NCBI RefSeq assembly: GCF_030167925.1
Contig: NZ_JASKUT010000002.1
Coordinates: 62,001 to 126,000 of the forward strand
Direction of reading: 5' to 3'
Source: Paenibacillus silviterrae
GTDB taxonomy: Bacteria; Bacillota; Bacilli; Paenibacillales; NBRC-103111
DNA length: 64,000 bases
The first letter of the stretch is position 1. Each line of letters starts with the position of its first letter. The position numbers and the translations under genes were made by a program. Under the pieces are notes generated by a model. The model was not told the origin of the DNA and did not search any database. It worked only from the letters and a program-made list of their open reading frames with translations. Below are positions 44,278-54,400 of the stretch, in pieces.

Positions 44278-44291
44278 CTAAAGCGCTAACA
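44278..44291 (+). promoter_or_regulatory. Possible CcpA cre site
   Basis: CTAAAGCGCTAACA agrees with the consensus TGWAANCGNTNWCA at 12 of 14 positions. It lies about 30 nt after the -10 box, where CcpA would block elongation. Confidence 0.45.
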
Positions 44292-44367
44292 TTAACAGTA
44301 ATGGGAAGAACAACCATCTCGAAATGCTGAAATTTACACTGAGCAAGAATGGGAGGAAGCCAAATCC

Positions 44368-47300
44368 ATGTGTAAAAGGCTAATGGTTATGGTATTGGTT
44401 TGGACATTATTAATCAGCAGTCTGCCGGGCAACTCTACCCATGCTGCCGAGACCACTGCCCAGAACCCCATTATATGGGCAGATGTACCGGATGTTGCCG
44501 TTACCAGGGTAAATGATACTTACTATATGACCAGCACTACAATGCACATGAACCCCGGTGTCCCTATTATGAAGTCCAAGGACCTCGTAAATTGGGAAAT
44601 TGTCAATTATGTATATGATATTCTTGCGGCTACTGACAAGCAAACTCTTACCAATGGGCAAAGCTTATACGGGCAAGGCTCATGGGCCAGCAGCATTCGA
44701 TACCATAACGGTAAGTTTTATGTGGTATTTGCCTCCAACGATGTTGGCAAAACGTTTATTTTTCAAACTACCGACATTGAGAAAGGGCAATGGGAAAAGT
44801 ATGAGCTTGCCGGTGGAGTGTATCATGACATGTCATTGCTCTTTGACGATGACGGACGTGTCTATTTGGTTTATGGCAACGGAACCATTAGGATTATTGA
44901 GCTGACTTCAGATGCCACGGCGATCAAGGCAGGCGGAATGAATAAAGTGATCATTCAAAATGCAAGCGCTCCCGGCGGCTCCGGCGGTCTTGGTGCTGAA
45001 GGCTCGCACGTTTATAAAATAAACGGGAAGTATTACATTTTTAATATCTCATGGCCGACTGGAAGTATTCGTACTCAGCTAGTACATAGGGCTGATGCAA
45101 TAGACGGCCCCTACGAAGGCAGGATTGCTTTAAGATCGGGCAGTAATTCTAGCAGTGCGGGTGTTGCGCAAGGGGGAATCGTTCAAGCCCCGGATGGAAA
45201 ATGGTACGGCATGCTGTTCCAGGATTATGGATCCGTTGGCCGTATTCCTTACATTGTACCTATGACATGGAGTCAGGACGGATGGCCTGTATTCGGTGAT
45301 GTCAATGACACGGGGATTCCTGCCCAGCTTTCAAGATCCTGGGTATCTTCGGATCATTTCGATCAAAGAACCGAGAAGGTTGGAGCGTATCATACCGAGG
45401 TGGCGGGCGGGGAAAACGACCATAATGGCTCCAATCTTGGATTAGTATGGCAGTGGAACCATAATCCCGACAATCGATATTGGTCTCTTACAGACCGTCC
45501 CGGGTATTTAAGACTTACTACCGGAAGAACGAGCAACAGTATTCATAATGCGAGAAATACGCTTACCCAACGAACCTTCGGGCCGGAGAGCTCCGGAACC
45601 ATTGCAATAGATGTAAGCCATATGAAAGACGGGGATTATGCCGGAATTGCGGCATTCCAACAAAATTACGGATTTGTCGGTGTGAAAATGTCGGGTACTT
45701 CCAAATCGGTTATTATGGTGAGTGGAAATTCGGGTACGGCTGTGGAGGCTGCAAGTATCCCTATCACTCAGAACATCGTCTATTTAAGGACGGAATTGGA
45801 CTTTAAGAATCGAACGGATAAAGCTTATTTCTATTACAGTCTTGACGGAGAGCGCTGGGCTTCCATAGGAAATACCGTTCAAATGTCTTACACCATCCCG
45901 CATTTTATGGGCTACCGTTTTGCCTTATTCAATTTTGCGACAAAGACAACAGGAGGATATGTTGACTTTGATTATTTCAAACTAGGTGACAAGCTGGCAG
46001 GTTCAAACTTTGATACGAATTTGAAGTCCCTTGAGGTAAACGGCACCCTAGTGAAAGGGTTCTCTCCAAATACGTACACCTATGGAGTAGATCTTCCTGC
46101 AGGATCAGCTCCTCCGCAAGTTACCGCGACTGCAAACGATCCTGGTGCGACGGTTACGATAAATCAAGCGTCCATTGTACCGGGAACCGCTTCGGTGACG
46201 GTAAGCAGGGAAGGCTTACAAACAGCGACCTATACCATTCAATTCTTAATTCCTGCCGTAGTTGCGATTGAGGCGGAAACGGCCGCAGAAAACTCAGCTA
46301 CCGCCTATGTAACGGGCGTTGCAAACGACCACACCTGGACGCTTGTTGACGGACAATTCAATAAAGCGATGCAATTCGCGCCGGATGATGCCATTGCTGT
46401 CACGCCCAATACCGATGCCGCCAGTCTTGCGGCCGGCTCCCGATTGAATTACAAAATCAACTTTACGACGGCAGGAACCTATTATGTTTGGATCCTGGCA
46501 AAGAGTCGAAATTTCCAAACGGATTCCATTCATGTCGGAATGGATAATCAGTATAAATTTACTTCTAACGGTATTCAGAATGTGAGCAACAGCCAGTTTA
46601 GATGGATCAATCTCAGCAATGGAGGTACCCTTGTGACGGGTGGCACTTCTCTGACGATTACCGCAGGCGTGCATGAATTGAATTTCTGGGGAAGGGAATC
46701 CGGATTAATCATAGACCGGATCTATGTAACCACAAGCACTGCAGCTACAGACCCTGTCTGGCCCGAGCCTCAAGTACCTACAGCCGCCCTTTCGGCAAGC
46801 AGCAGCGTGAAGCCCGAGAGCAGCTTCACCGTGGGGGTTAGCCTGAACAACCTGGCACAACGTGTCTATGCCGAGGACATCACTTTGATCTATGATTCCA
46901 ACGTATTTGACTATGTGAGTGCGGCAGGTGCGGGAAGCAGCACTCAGATCGTCACCGAGGACAAAGCGACTGCGGGTAAGGTTAGGCTCATTGCCGCCAA
47001 CATCGGAGGGGTATCCGGAGCGAGCACTCCAGTTCTGAATCTCACCTTCAAGGGGAAGACCGGTGTTCAGAATACGACCGGAACGATTGCGGCCGCTCAA
47101 GCCAAGCTTGGAGTCGGTCCTGAGGGAACCGTGATTCAGGCGGCTCTTGGCAGTAAGAGCATATCCATCGGTATGATGGAACCGGTTGTAGACAAGACGG
47201 CATTGACCGCAGCGATTGCGAATGCACAGAGTCTGTATGACGCTGCCGTAGTCGGTACACTCCCGGGACAATATCCGCAGGCAGCCAAGGACGCATTCGG

Positions 47301-47607
47301 TGTCGCCATCAACGCAGCCAAAGCCGCGAAAGACAACCCAAGCGCGACACAGGCACAGGTGGACAGTGCGGCAGCAGCGCTGGGCAGCGCCGTCGATACC
47401 TTCAAGGCGGCCGTGATTAAAGAAGTGTCTGCGGATCTCAACAAGGATGGAAGCGTCGATGTAGGTGACCTTGCGATGGTTGCTTACCATTACGGTAAGG
47501 ATTCCGCAGGCGCAGACTGGGTAACAGCCAAGATCGCCGATATGAACGGCGATCATAAGATCGATATTGCGGATCTTGCGTATGTCGCATCCAAAATCGC
47601 TGAATAA
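44368..47607 (+). CDS. Secreted GH43 enzyme with CBM35-like module, cohesin, FIVAR and dockerin
   Basis: A 1079-residue exported enzyme. Signal peptide 1-27. The GH43 propeller (30-335) shows base Asp in WADVPDVAV, second Asp in MSLLFDDDGRVYLVYG and acid Glu in LGAEGSHVYKINGKYYIFN, and is followed by the concanavalin-like domain (340-546) usual in the subfamily 12 type. Then a cadherin-like sandwich (555-630), a CBM35/6-like module (632-790), cohesin (804-935), FIVAR helices (941-1010) and a full dockerin (1021-1079; DLNKDGSVDVGD and DMNGDHKIDIAD). It should remove arabinose or xylose from xylan outside the cell. The C-terminal cassette is almost identical to those at 47669, 51476 and 55076. 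Start ATG with GGGAGGA 13 nt upstream. Confidence 0.92.
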   Translation: MCKRLMVMVLVWTLLISSLPGNSTHAAETTAQNPIIWADVPDVAVTRVNDTYYMTSTTMHMNPGVPIMKSKDLVNWEIVNYVYDILAATDKQTLTNGQSLYGQGSWASSIRYHNGKFYVVFASNDVGKTFIFQTTDIEKGQWEKYELAGGVYHDMSLLFDDDGRVYLVYGNGTIRIIELTSDATAIKAGGMNKVIIQNASAPGGSGGLGAEGSHVYKINGKYYIFNISWPTGSIRTQLVHRADAIDGPYEGRIALRSGSNSSSAGVAQGGIVQAPDGKWYGMLFQDYGSVGRIPYIVPMTWSQDGWPVFGDVNDTGIPAQLSRSWVSSDHFDQRTEKVGAYHTEVAGGENDHNGSNLGLVWQWNHNPDNRYWSLTDRPGYLRLTTGRTSNSIHNARNTLTQRTFGPESSGTIAIDVSHMKDGDYAGIAAFQQNYGFVGVKMSGTSKSVIMVSGNSGTAVEAASIPITQNIVYLRTELDFKNRTDKAYFYYSLDGERWASIGNTVQMSYTIPHFMGYRFALFNFATKTTGGYVDFDYFKLGDKLAGSNFDTNLKSLEVNGTLVKGFSPNTYTYGVDLPAGSAPPQVTATANDPGATVTINQASIVPGTASVTVSREGLQTATYTIQFLIPAVVAIEAETAAENSATAYVTGVANDHTWTLVDGQFNKAMQFAPDDAIAVTPNTDAASLAAGSRLNYKINFTTAGTYYVWILAKSRNFQTDSIHVGMDNQYKFTSNGIQNVSNSQFRWINLSNGGTLVTGGTSLTITAGVHELNFWGRESGLIIDRIYVTTSTAATDPVWPEPQVPTAALSASSSVKPESSFTVGVSLNNLAQRVYAEDITLIYDSNVFDYVSAAGAGSSTQIVTEDKATAGKVRLIAANIGGVSGASTPVLNLTFKGKTGVQNTTGTIAAAQAKLGVGPEGTVIQAALGSKSISIGMMEPVVDKTALTAAIANAQSLYDAAVVGTLPGQYPQAAKDAFGVAINAAKAAKDNPSATQAQVDSAAAALGSAVDTFKAAVIKEVSADLNKDGSVDVGDLAMVAYHYGKDSAGADWVTAKIADMNGDHKIDIADLAYVASKIAE
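46775..47604 (+). repeat. Cohesin-FIVAR-dockerin cassette, copy 1 of 4
   Basis: About 830 nt recurs at 49358-50185, 54133-54964 and 55457-56287 with long identical runs at DNA level. The first three copies are closest; the fourth is more diverged and carries a TAG. Each copy ends its gene. The CBM35-like segment just upstream (46255-46755) also recurs at 53600-54110. Confidence 0.85.
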
Positions 47608-47616
47608 AAAAGTGAA

Positions 47617-47647
47617 GCTATGGACGGGGTGTCCCCCTGTCCATAGC
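47617..47647 (+). other. Intercistronic hairpin between GH43 and GH30 genes
   Basis: GCTATGGAC with GTCCATAGC, extended by GGGG with CCCC, forms a strong stem 9 nt after the stop at 47607. No T-run follows. Confidence 0.6.
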
Positions 47648-47668
47648 CCTTAACAGGAGATGGAAACT

Positions 47669-50188
47669 TTGATTTCACAGATGAAAAAAGTACTTTCCGT
47701 CGTTTTGGCATGTGTAACGGCGTTTCCGCTTTTTATCGCGCCGGCCTCTACGGAAGTTTCAGCTGCAGCGGCAGCGAATGATGTCATCGTGAATTTGTCT
47801 TCGGAGAAACAAACGATTCGTGGGTTTGGAGGGATGAACCACTCCGTTTGGATTGGGGATTTGACACCGGCCCAAAGAGAAACTGCCTTTGGCAACGGAG
47901 AGAACCAGCTCGGGTTTTCCGTTCTAAGAATTCCTATCCACGAGAATAAAAATAATTGGCAACGTGAAGTGGAAACGGCCAAAAAAGCGATCGAGCACGG
48001 AGCCATCGTGTTTGCTTCGCCATGGAATCCTCCAAGTGAAATGGTTGAAACCTTCACGCTGGGTACGAGCTCAGGCAACGGCACCACCTACGAGGCTGAG
48101 ACGGGTACAACCTTGACCGACGCTCTAGTGCAAAGCACGGGCTCCGGCTATACCGGTACCGGATATGTCGGTTTTCAAGCTGCATCCGATGCGGTCATTC
48201 AGTGGAATAGCATCATTATCGGAACCACGGGAACGAAAAATGTAAAAATTCGGTATGCTCAGCCGACAGGTACAACTCATTTGGATGTTTATGTGAACGG
48301 CACGAAGATGGTGAGCAATGTAGCCTTTGAAGCAACCGGCAGCTCGACTGCCTGGGCAGAAAAATCGATCCAGGTACCCATGGTTAACGGGACCAGCAGG
48401 TTAAAACTGGTTACTACAGGTGACGGGGGACCGAATATAGATCAAATCAACCTTACCGCCTATGCCGAGGATCCGAACGCAAAGCGTCTGAAATACGATA
48501 TGTACGATGATTACGCGCAGTACCTGAACGAATTCGATTCCTTCATGAAGAGTAATGGAGTGAACCTATACGCGATTTCCATTCAGAATGAGCCCGACTA
48601 TGCGCATGATTGGACGTGGTGGAGTCCGGAGGAAATGCTTCGCTTTATGAAGGAAAATGCAGGCTCCATCAACAACAGGGTCATAGCTCCGGAGTCCTTC
48701 TCTTACATAAAGCGAATGTCTGATCCGATTTTGAACGACTCGGAAGCTCTGGCCAATATGGATATTCTCGGTGCGCACACATACGGCACGAATAATAAGG
48801 ATTTCCCTTACCCGTTATTCGAGCAAAAAGGGGCGGGAAAAGAGCTTTGGATGACGGAGGTATACTATCCGAACAGTGACACCAACTCGGCGGATCGCTG
48901 GCCCGAGGCATTGGGCGTTGCAGAGCATATGTACAATGCCATGGTTGAAGGCAATTTTCAGACCTACGTATGGTGGTACCTCCGCAGGCATTACGGTCCC
49001 ATGAAGGATGACGGCACGATAAGCAAACGCGGTTACATGATGGCGCATTACTCCAAATTCATTCGCCCCGGCTATGTAAGGGTTGAGGCAACCAAAAATC
49101 CCGACCCGCAGGTGTACACATCCGCATATAAGGGTGACAATAAAGTGGTTATTGTCGCAATTAACAAAGGGACCTCGGCAGTGAGTGAACATTTTGTTCT
49201 GCAGAACGGGTCCGCATCGCAAGTATCCTCCTGGGTAACGGACAGCAGCAGGAATTTAGCCGCCCGAGCGCCTATTCCTGTGACGAACGGCACCTTTACA
49301 GCAGAGCTTCCTGCGCAAAGCGTTACAACCTTCGTAGCAGAGACGGTTAGCGGTACCCCTATGGCTGCCCTTTCGGCAGACGGCAGTGTGAGACCTGAAA
49401 GCAGCTTCACCGTGGGGGTTAGCTTGAACAACCTGGAACAACGTGTGTATGCCCAGGACATCACCCTGTCTTACGATTCCAGCGTATTTGACTATGTGAG
49501 TGCGGGAGGTGCGGGCAGCAGCATCCAGCTCATCACAGAAGACAAAGCAACTGCTGGAAAAGTAAGACTCATTGCCGCCAACATCGGAGGGATATCCGGA
49601 GCGAGTACGCCGGTTCTGAATCTCACCTTCAAGGGGAAGGCCGGTGTTCAGAATACGACCGGAACGATTGCAGCCGCCCAGGCTAAGCTTGGTGCGGGTC
49701 CTGAGGGAACCGTGATTCAGGCGGCTCTTGGCAGTAAAAGCATATCCATCGGCATGATGGAACCGATTGTAGACAAGACGGCATTGACCGCAGCAATTGA
49801 GAATGCACAAAGCCTGTATGACGCTGCTGTCGTCGGCACACTGCCGGGACAATACCCGCAGGCAGCCAAGGACGCATTCGGTGTTGCCATCAACGCAGCC
49901 AAAGCCGTAAAAGACAACCCAAGCGCGACAAAGCCACAGGTGGACAGTGCGGCAGCAGCGCTGAGCAGCGCCGTCAATACCTTCAAGGCGGCCGTGATTA
50001 AGGAGGTTTCTGCAGACCTCAACAAGGACGGAAACGTCGATGTAGGTGACCTTGCGATGGCAGCTTACCATTACGGTAAGGATTCCGCAGGCGCAGACTG
50101 GGCAACAGCCATTATTGCAGACATGAATGGCGATAATAAGATCGATATTGCGGATCTTGCTTATGTTGCCTCCAAGATTTTTGAATAA
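47669..50188 (+). CDS. Secreted GH30_8 glucuronoxylanase with inserted CBM, cohesin, FIVAR and dockerin
   Basis: An 839-residue exported enzyme similar to XynC-type glucuronoxylanases, which cut xylan beside methylglucuronic acid branches. Catalytic N-half (about 36-135; GFGGMNHSVWIGDLT, FASPWNPPSEMVE), then a CBM6/35-like module (about 139-268; TYEAETGTTLTD to NIDQINLT) inserted inside the barrel, then the C-half (271-560) with acid/base Glu in SIQNEPDYAHDW (about 308), nucleophile Glu in WMTEVYYPNSD (about 397) and glucuronate-contacting YLRRHYGPM. Cohesin (564-695), FIVAR (700-775) and dockerin (780-839) follow. The start is uncertain: TTG 47669 has AGGAG at good spacing; ATG 47660 abuts that site. 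Follows the GH43 gene by 61 nt and is probably co-transcribed. Confidence 0.92.
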   Translation: MISQMKKVLSVVLACVTAFPLFIAPASTEVSAAAAANDVIVNLSSEKQTIRGFGGMNHSVWIGDLTPAQRETAFGNGENQLGFSVLRIPIHENKNNWQREVETAKKAIEHGAIVFASPWNPPSEMVETFTLGTSSGNGTTYEAETGTTLTDALVQSTGSGYTGTGYVGFQAASDAVIQWNSIIIGTTGTKNVKIRYAQPTGTTHLDVYVNGTKMVSNVAFEATGSSTAWAEKSIQVPMVNGTSRLKLVTTGDGGPNIDQINLTAYAEDPNAKRLKYDMYDDYAQYLNEFDSFMKSNGVNLYAISIQNEPDYAHDWTWWSPEEMLRFMKENAGSINNRVIAPESFSYIKRMSDPILNDSEALANMDILGAHTYGTNNKDFPYPLFEQKGAGKELWMTEVYYPNSDTNSADRWPEALGVAEHMYNAMVEGNFQTYVWWYLRRHYGPMKDDGTISKRGYMMAHYSKFIRPGYVRVEATKNPDPQVYTSAYKGDNKVVIVAINKGTSAVSEHFVLQNGSASQVSSWVTDSSRNLAARAPIPVTNGTFTAELPAQSVTTFVAETVSGTPMAALSADGSVRPESSFTVGVSLNNLEQRVYAQDITLSYDSSVFDYVSAGGAGSSIQLITEDKATAGKVRLIAANIGGISGASTPVLNLTFKGKAGVQNTTGTIAAAQAKLGAGPEGTVIQAALGSKSISIGMMEPIVDKTALTAAIENAQSLYDAAVVGTLPGQYPQAAKDAFGVAINAAKAVKDNPSATKPQVDSAAAALSSAVNTFKAAVIKEVSADLNKDGNVDVGDLAMAAYHYGKDSAGADWATAIIADMNGDNKIDIADLAYVASKIFE

Positions 50189-50242
50189 GTCAATGCTTGC
50201 TTAAACTACATGGAAGAGTGGCCTCAAAGCAACATATCCACC

Positions 50243-50304
50243 TAAAAAAATCAACTTTTTGAAAAAGAAATTACATCGTGATTTTCTAGTGACGCCATTA
50301 TAAT
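50243..50304 (+). promoter_or_regulatory. Promoter module B upstream of compact anchor gene
   Basis: AAAAAAATCAACTTTTT, AAAAAGAAA, TTACATCG, GATTTT and TATAAT at 50299, then AGCAATATCAGGCAGG, parallel the copy at 44189. Confidence 0.7.
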
Positions 50305-50362
50305 AAAAGCAATATCAGGCAGGAGAGGGTAGTTCCCCTATTCCCACGATAAGGAGATTCCT

Positions 50363-51349
50363 ATGAGAAAATCGATCGTCATGTGCTTCATTGCCATTAT
50401 GCTGGCTGCCTGTATACCCGGTGCAGGATATGCCGAGGAAAATACGGTTTTCACTCTGAGTCAGAGTACAGAACATGCTTTGCCTGGTCAAGGGCTGGAA
50501 GTTACGGTAAAAGGAAACCATTTAAAAGGCCTTTATGCATATGAAGCTTCGATTGCGTTCAATCCTGAGATCGTGGAATTGGATAAGGCGGAATCAAAGC
50601 TGGAAGGTTTCTTTATCCCCCCGAAGGTAGAAAACGGAATAGTAACGATTGCCTTCACTAAGGTTGGAAAGAAGGCGGGAGAGGAAGGGAGCATAGCCTT
50701 AAGTACTATTGCCTTCAAAGGGAAGGCTCAAGGAGATGCCAATATCAAGCTGGTCTCCGTGAAGGCACTGGATCCGGCACTGAAGGCAACGGTCTACAGT
50801 TATGGGACCACGTTCGGCGATCTGACTGACTATGAATGGGCCAGGATGGAGATAGAAACGCTTGCCTCCCTGGGAATCATTAAGGGAACGTCAGCTGCTT
50901 CTTTTAGTCCGGGAGACAATATTACCAGGGCGGACTTCATTTCCTTGATGGTGAGGGCATTACAGCTTACTGCAGAAGTGGACGGCAACTTCGATGATGT
51001 AGAGAAGTCCGACTATTATTACCAGGAGGTAGGGGTAGCCAAAAAGCTCGGAATTGCTCAGGGTACGGGTGATAACCAATTCGATCCGCGAATAAGCATA
51101 TCCAGGCAGGATATGATGGTCTTGGCCGCACGAGCCATGAAAATGGCCGGACGTATGCTGGATGAGTCCGATTCCGATGTAAGCGGCTTCAGTGATTCCG
51201 ATCAGGTAGCAGCTTATGCAGTAAACCCTTTGGGCCAACTAGTCAAAAAAGGAATCATCGAGGGCTACAATGGCATGATCAAGCCAAATGATACGGCGAT
51301 AAGAGCGGAAGCCGCCGTTATCATATACAGGCTGCTGAACAAGCTATAA
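50363..51349 (+). CDS. Compact SLH-anchored cohesin protein (anchoring scaffoldin candidate 3)
   Basis: A 328-residue exported protein, the smallest of the three anchors: signal peptide 1-24, one cohesin (26-150; LYAYEASIAFNPEIVELDKA) and three SLH repeats directly after it (157-328; FGDLTDYEWA, FDDVEKSDYYY and FSDSDQVAAYA) with no linker or middle domain. A Cys in the signal region (MLAACIPG) resembles a lipobox but the residue after it is Ile, so ordinary processing at GYA is more likely. It has its own module B promoter and lies between two cohesin-dockerin enzyme genes. It is predicted to hold a cohesin very near the wall. Start ATG with AAGGAG upstream. Confidence 0.9.
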   Translation: MRKSIVMCFIAIMLAACIPGAGYAEENTVFTLSQSTEHALPGQGLEVTVKGNHLKGLYAYEASIAFNPEIVELDKAESKLEGFFIPPKVENGIVTIAFTKVGKKAGEEGSIALSTIAFKGKAQGDANIKLVSVKALDPALKATVYSYGTTFGDLTDYEWARMEIETLASLGIIKGTSAASFSPGDNITRADFISLMVRALQLTAEVDGNFDDVEKSDYYYQEVGVAKKLGIAQGTGDNQFDPRISISRQDMMVLAARAMKMAGRMLDESDSDVSGFSDSDQVAAYAVNPLGQLVKKGIIEGYNGMIKPNDTAIRAEAAVIIYRLLNKL

Positions 51350-51475
51350 ATACACGGCTATGCTGATAAGCGACCTTTGAAAGGAGGTGTTTCCACCCCA
51401 AAGAGGGTGACAAAATACAACAAGGAAATAGGGACGTGCACAAATGAAACCATTCATGAAAGTGGAGGTTGTTCA

Positions 51476-54400
51476 ATGAAAAAGTTGAAAAAAATGCTGG
51501 GCATGACGATGGCATTAACGCTTGCTCTCACATCGATCCCTGTAATGGAAAGAGTACAGGCTGCCGCAGCTGCGGTCACTCCGGCGCTGGCCAAAACGCC
51601 CGGTAACGCCAATCCGCTGTTTACACAAAAGTTTGGTGCTGATCCCTTTGCAATGGTGTATGACGGCAGAGTGTATGTTTACATGACAAATGATGTATTC
51701 GAGTACAATGCCGACGGAACAGTCAAGGATAACGGATACAGCTTGATCAATAAGATTACGGTGGTTTCGTCCGACGATATGGTGAACTGGACCGATCACG
51801 GAGAAATACCCGTAGCGGGCGGGCAAGGTGCGGCTAAATGGGCAAGAAACTCCTGGGCACCGGCAGCTGTTCATAAAACAATAGACGGCAAAGAGAAATT
51901 TTTCCTTTATTTTGCGGATAGCGCAAACGGTATCGGTGTGCTCACAGCAGACAGTCCGATCGGTCCATTTACGGATCCTTTAGGAAAAGCGCTGATTAGT
52001 AGAACGGGAACTCCAGGGGCTAGCGATGTTACGTGGCTCTTTGACCCTGCGGTGCTGGTTGACGACGATGGAAGCGGTTATATATATTTTGGCGGTGGCG
52101 TTCCGACGGGTAAGGAATCGGACCCGGGAACGGCGAGGGTTGCAAAGCTTGGAGCAGATATGATCAGTTTGGATCTGGCTGCTACCGGAGGTGCTGTAAA
52201 ACCCATTAATCCGCCATGGTTATTTGAGGATTCAGGGATTCACAAATACAATGGGAAATACTATTACTCCTATTGTACGAATTTCTCTGGTGGACATCCG
52301 GCAGATATACCTACGGGAACGATTGCCTACATGGTGAGCGACAATCCGCTAGGCCCATTTACTTATGAAAAAACGATATTTGCCAACCCGGCGGCGTTCT
52401 TCGGTGTCGGAGGCAACAACCACCATGCCATTTTTGAATTTAACGATCAATGGTATATGGTATATCATGCTCAGACGCTTGCAAAGGCCATGGCAGAAAG
52501 TGGAACGATGCCGCAAATGGGGGGGCAGGCTCGTGGATACCGTAACGCACACATCAATAAGCTAAGCTATGACGCAAACGGGAAAATCCAGACTATTACC
52601 GGCGATTACAAAGGTGTTCCACAGCTGAAAAATGTGAATCCTTATACAAGGGTTGAGGCGGAAACCATAGGCTGGAACGGAGGGATTTCCACGGAAACCA
52701 CTACCGAGCCCGGAGCGATGGTAAACGGAATGAACCTGACCGTCAGCAGCATCAACGACGGTGACTGGACAGCCGTTTCCAAAGTTGATTTCGGCGCTGC
52801 AGGTGCCGGTATCTTTACGGCTAACGTTGCAAGCGGTACGGGGGGAGGAACCATTGAGCTGCGTCTTGACAGCGCTGACGGCGCATTGATTGGCACACTT
52901 CCCATTTCCAACACAGGCGGAGAGAACGCATGGAAGACGGAAACAACCCATATTTCCGGCGCTACGGGTGTCCATGACGTCTATATGGTGTTCAGAGGAG
53001 CAGCAACGGGAAATCTCTTCAAGGTAGATTACTGGCAGTTCGCGCCAAAGAGCGCTGCTCATGAGCTTGTTGCCATCAATGCATCCACAGACAAATACAA
53101 AATCGATACGGTCTCCGGAACGAATACGGCAACCATGAAGGTTACAGCCGTATATGCCGACGGAACCAGTGAGGATGTTACAGCTCAAGCTGTGGCAGCA
53201 CCGGCACAAAACGGTATCGTAAGCGTCAGCAACGGAGTTGTAACCGGAGTGGGTTATGGCTCAACCAGCATTAGTGTAAGCTATGGCGGAAAAACCGATA
53301 CGCTGAACGTGCTTGTTAAAGATTTGAACAGTGAACTGACGGTGAAGAAGATTACCGTTGACAATCCTTCCGTTGCACTGGATTCAGGCAAAACCGCAGC
53401 ATTTAAAGTAACGGCGGAATATGTTGACGGACGCACGGAGGATGTCACCAAAACAGCAACCTATAGCAATCCTAATCCCGGTATTGCAGAGGTTTCAAAC
53501 GGTAGCATCACCGCTAAAGCCAGCGGAACAACCACGGTTGTTGTCAGCTATAAGGGAGTGTTAGGCGAGCCAGTAACAGCACAAATTACGGTAAACGTCA
53601 ATACTCCTGCCGTAATTGCCATTGAGGCGGAAACGGCAGCGGAAAACACGGACAATGCCTACGTAAAGGGCGTTGCAAACGGTCATACGTGGACGCTTGT
53701 TGACGGAATGTCTACGAAAGCCATGCAATTTACACCGGACGATGCTACCTCGGTTACGCCAGGGACAGACTCGGCCAGCCTTGCTGCCGGTTCCAGTTTG
53801 AATTATAAAATCAATTTTACAACCGGAGGCATATACAATATTTGGATCCTTGCCAAGAGTCGCAATTTCAACACGGATTCCATTCATGTCGGACTGGATA
53901 ACCAGTATAAATTTACATCCAATGGGATTCAAGGTGTGAGTAACAGCCAGTTTAGATGGGTGAATCTCAGTAATGGAGGATCGGTTGTGCCTGGGGGCGC
54001 TCCTCTGAATATTACCGCCGGCGTACATGAATTGAACTTATGGGGCAGGGAATCCGGATTAATCATAGACCGGATCTACCTAACCACAAGCAACGCAACC
54101 ACTGATCCTGTCTGGCCGCCCGCTCAGCCGCAAGGACCTATGGCTGCCCTTTCGGCAGACAGCAGTGTGAAGCCTGGCAGCAGCTTTACCGTGGCGGTTA
54201 GCTTGAACAATTTGGAACAAAGTGTGTATGCTCAGGATATCACGCTCTCCTATGATTCCAGCGTATTCGACTATGTAAGTGCGGCAGGTGCCAGCAGCAG
54301 CATTCAGATCGTCACAGAGGATAAAGCCACTGCCGGAAAAGTAAGACTCATTGCCGCCAACATCGGTGGGGTATCCGGATTGAGCACTCCGGTTCTGAAT

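Noticed and set aside
46705..47556. Minus-strand open frames repeated opposite the cohesin cassettes (also 49256-50071 and 54080-54964)
   Set aside because: They recur only because the plus-strand cassettes recur. They encode Cys/Arg-rich sequence with no signals for translation.
50363..50440. Lipoprotein signal in the compact anchor protein
   Set aside because: AAC is followed by Ile and Pro, a poor lipobox, and the protein already has SLH repeats for anchoring.
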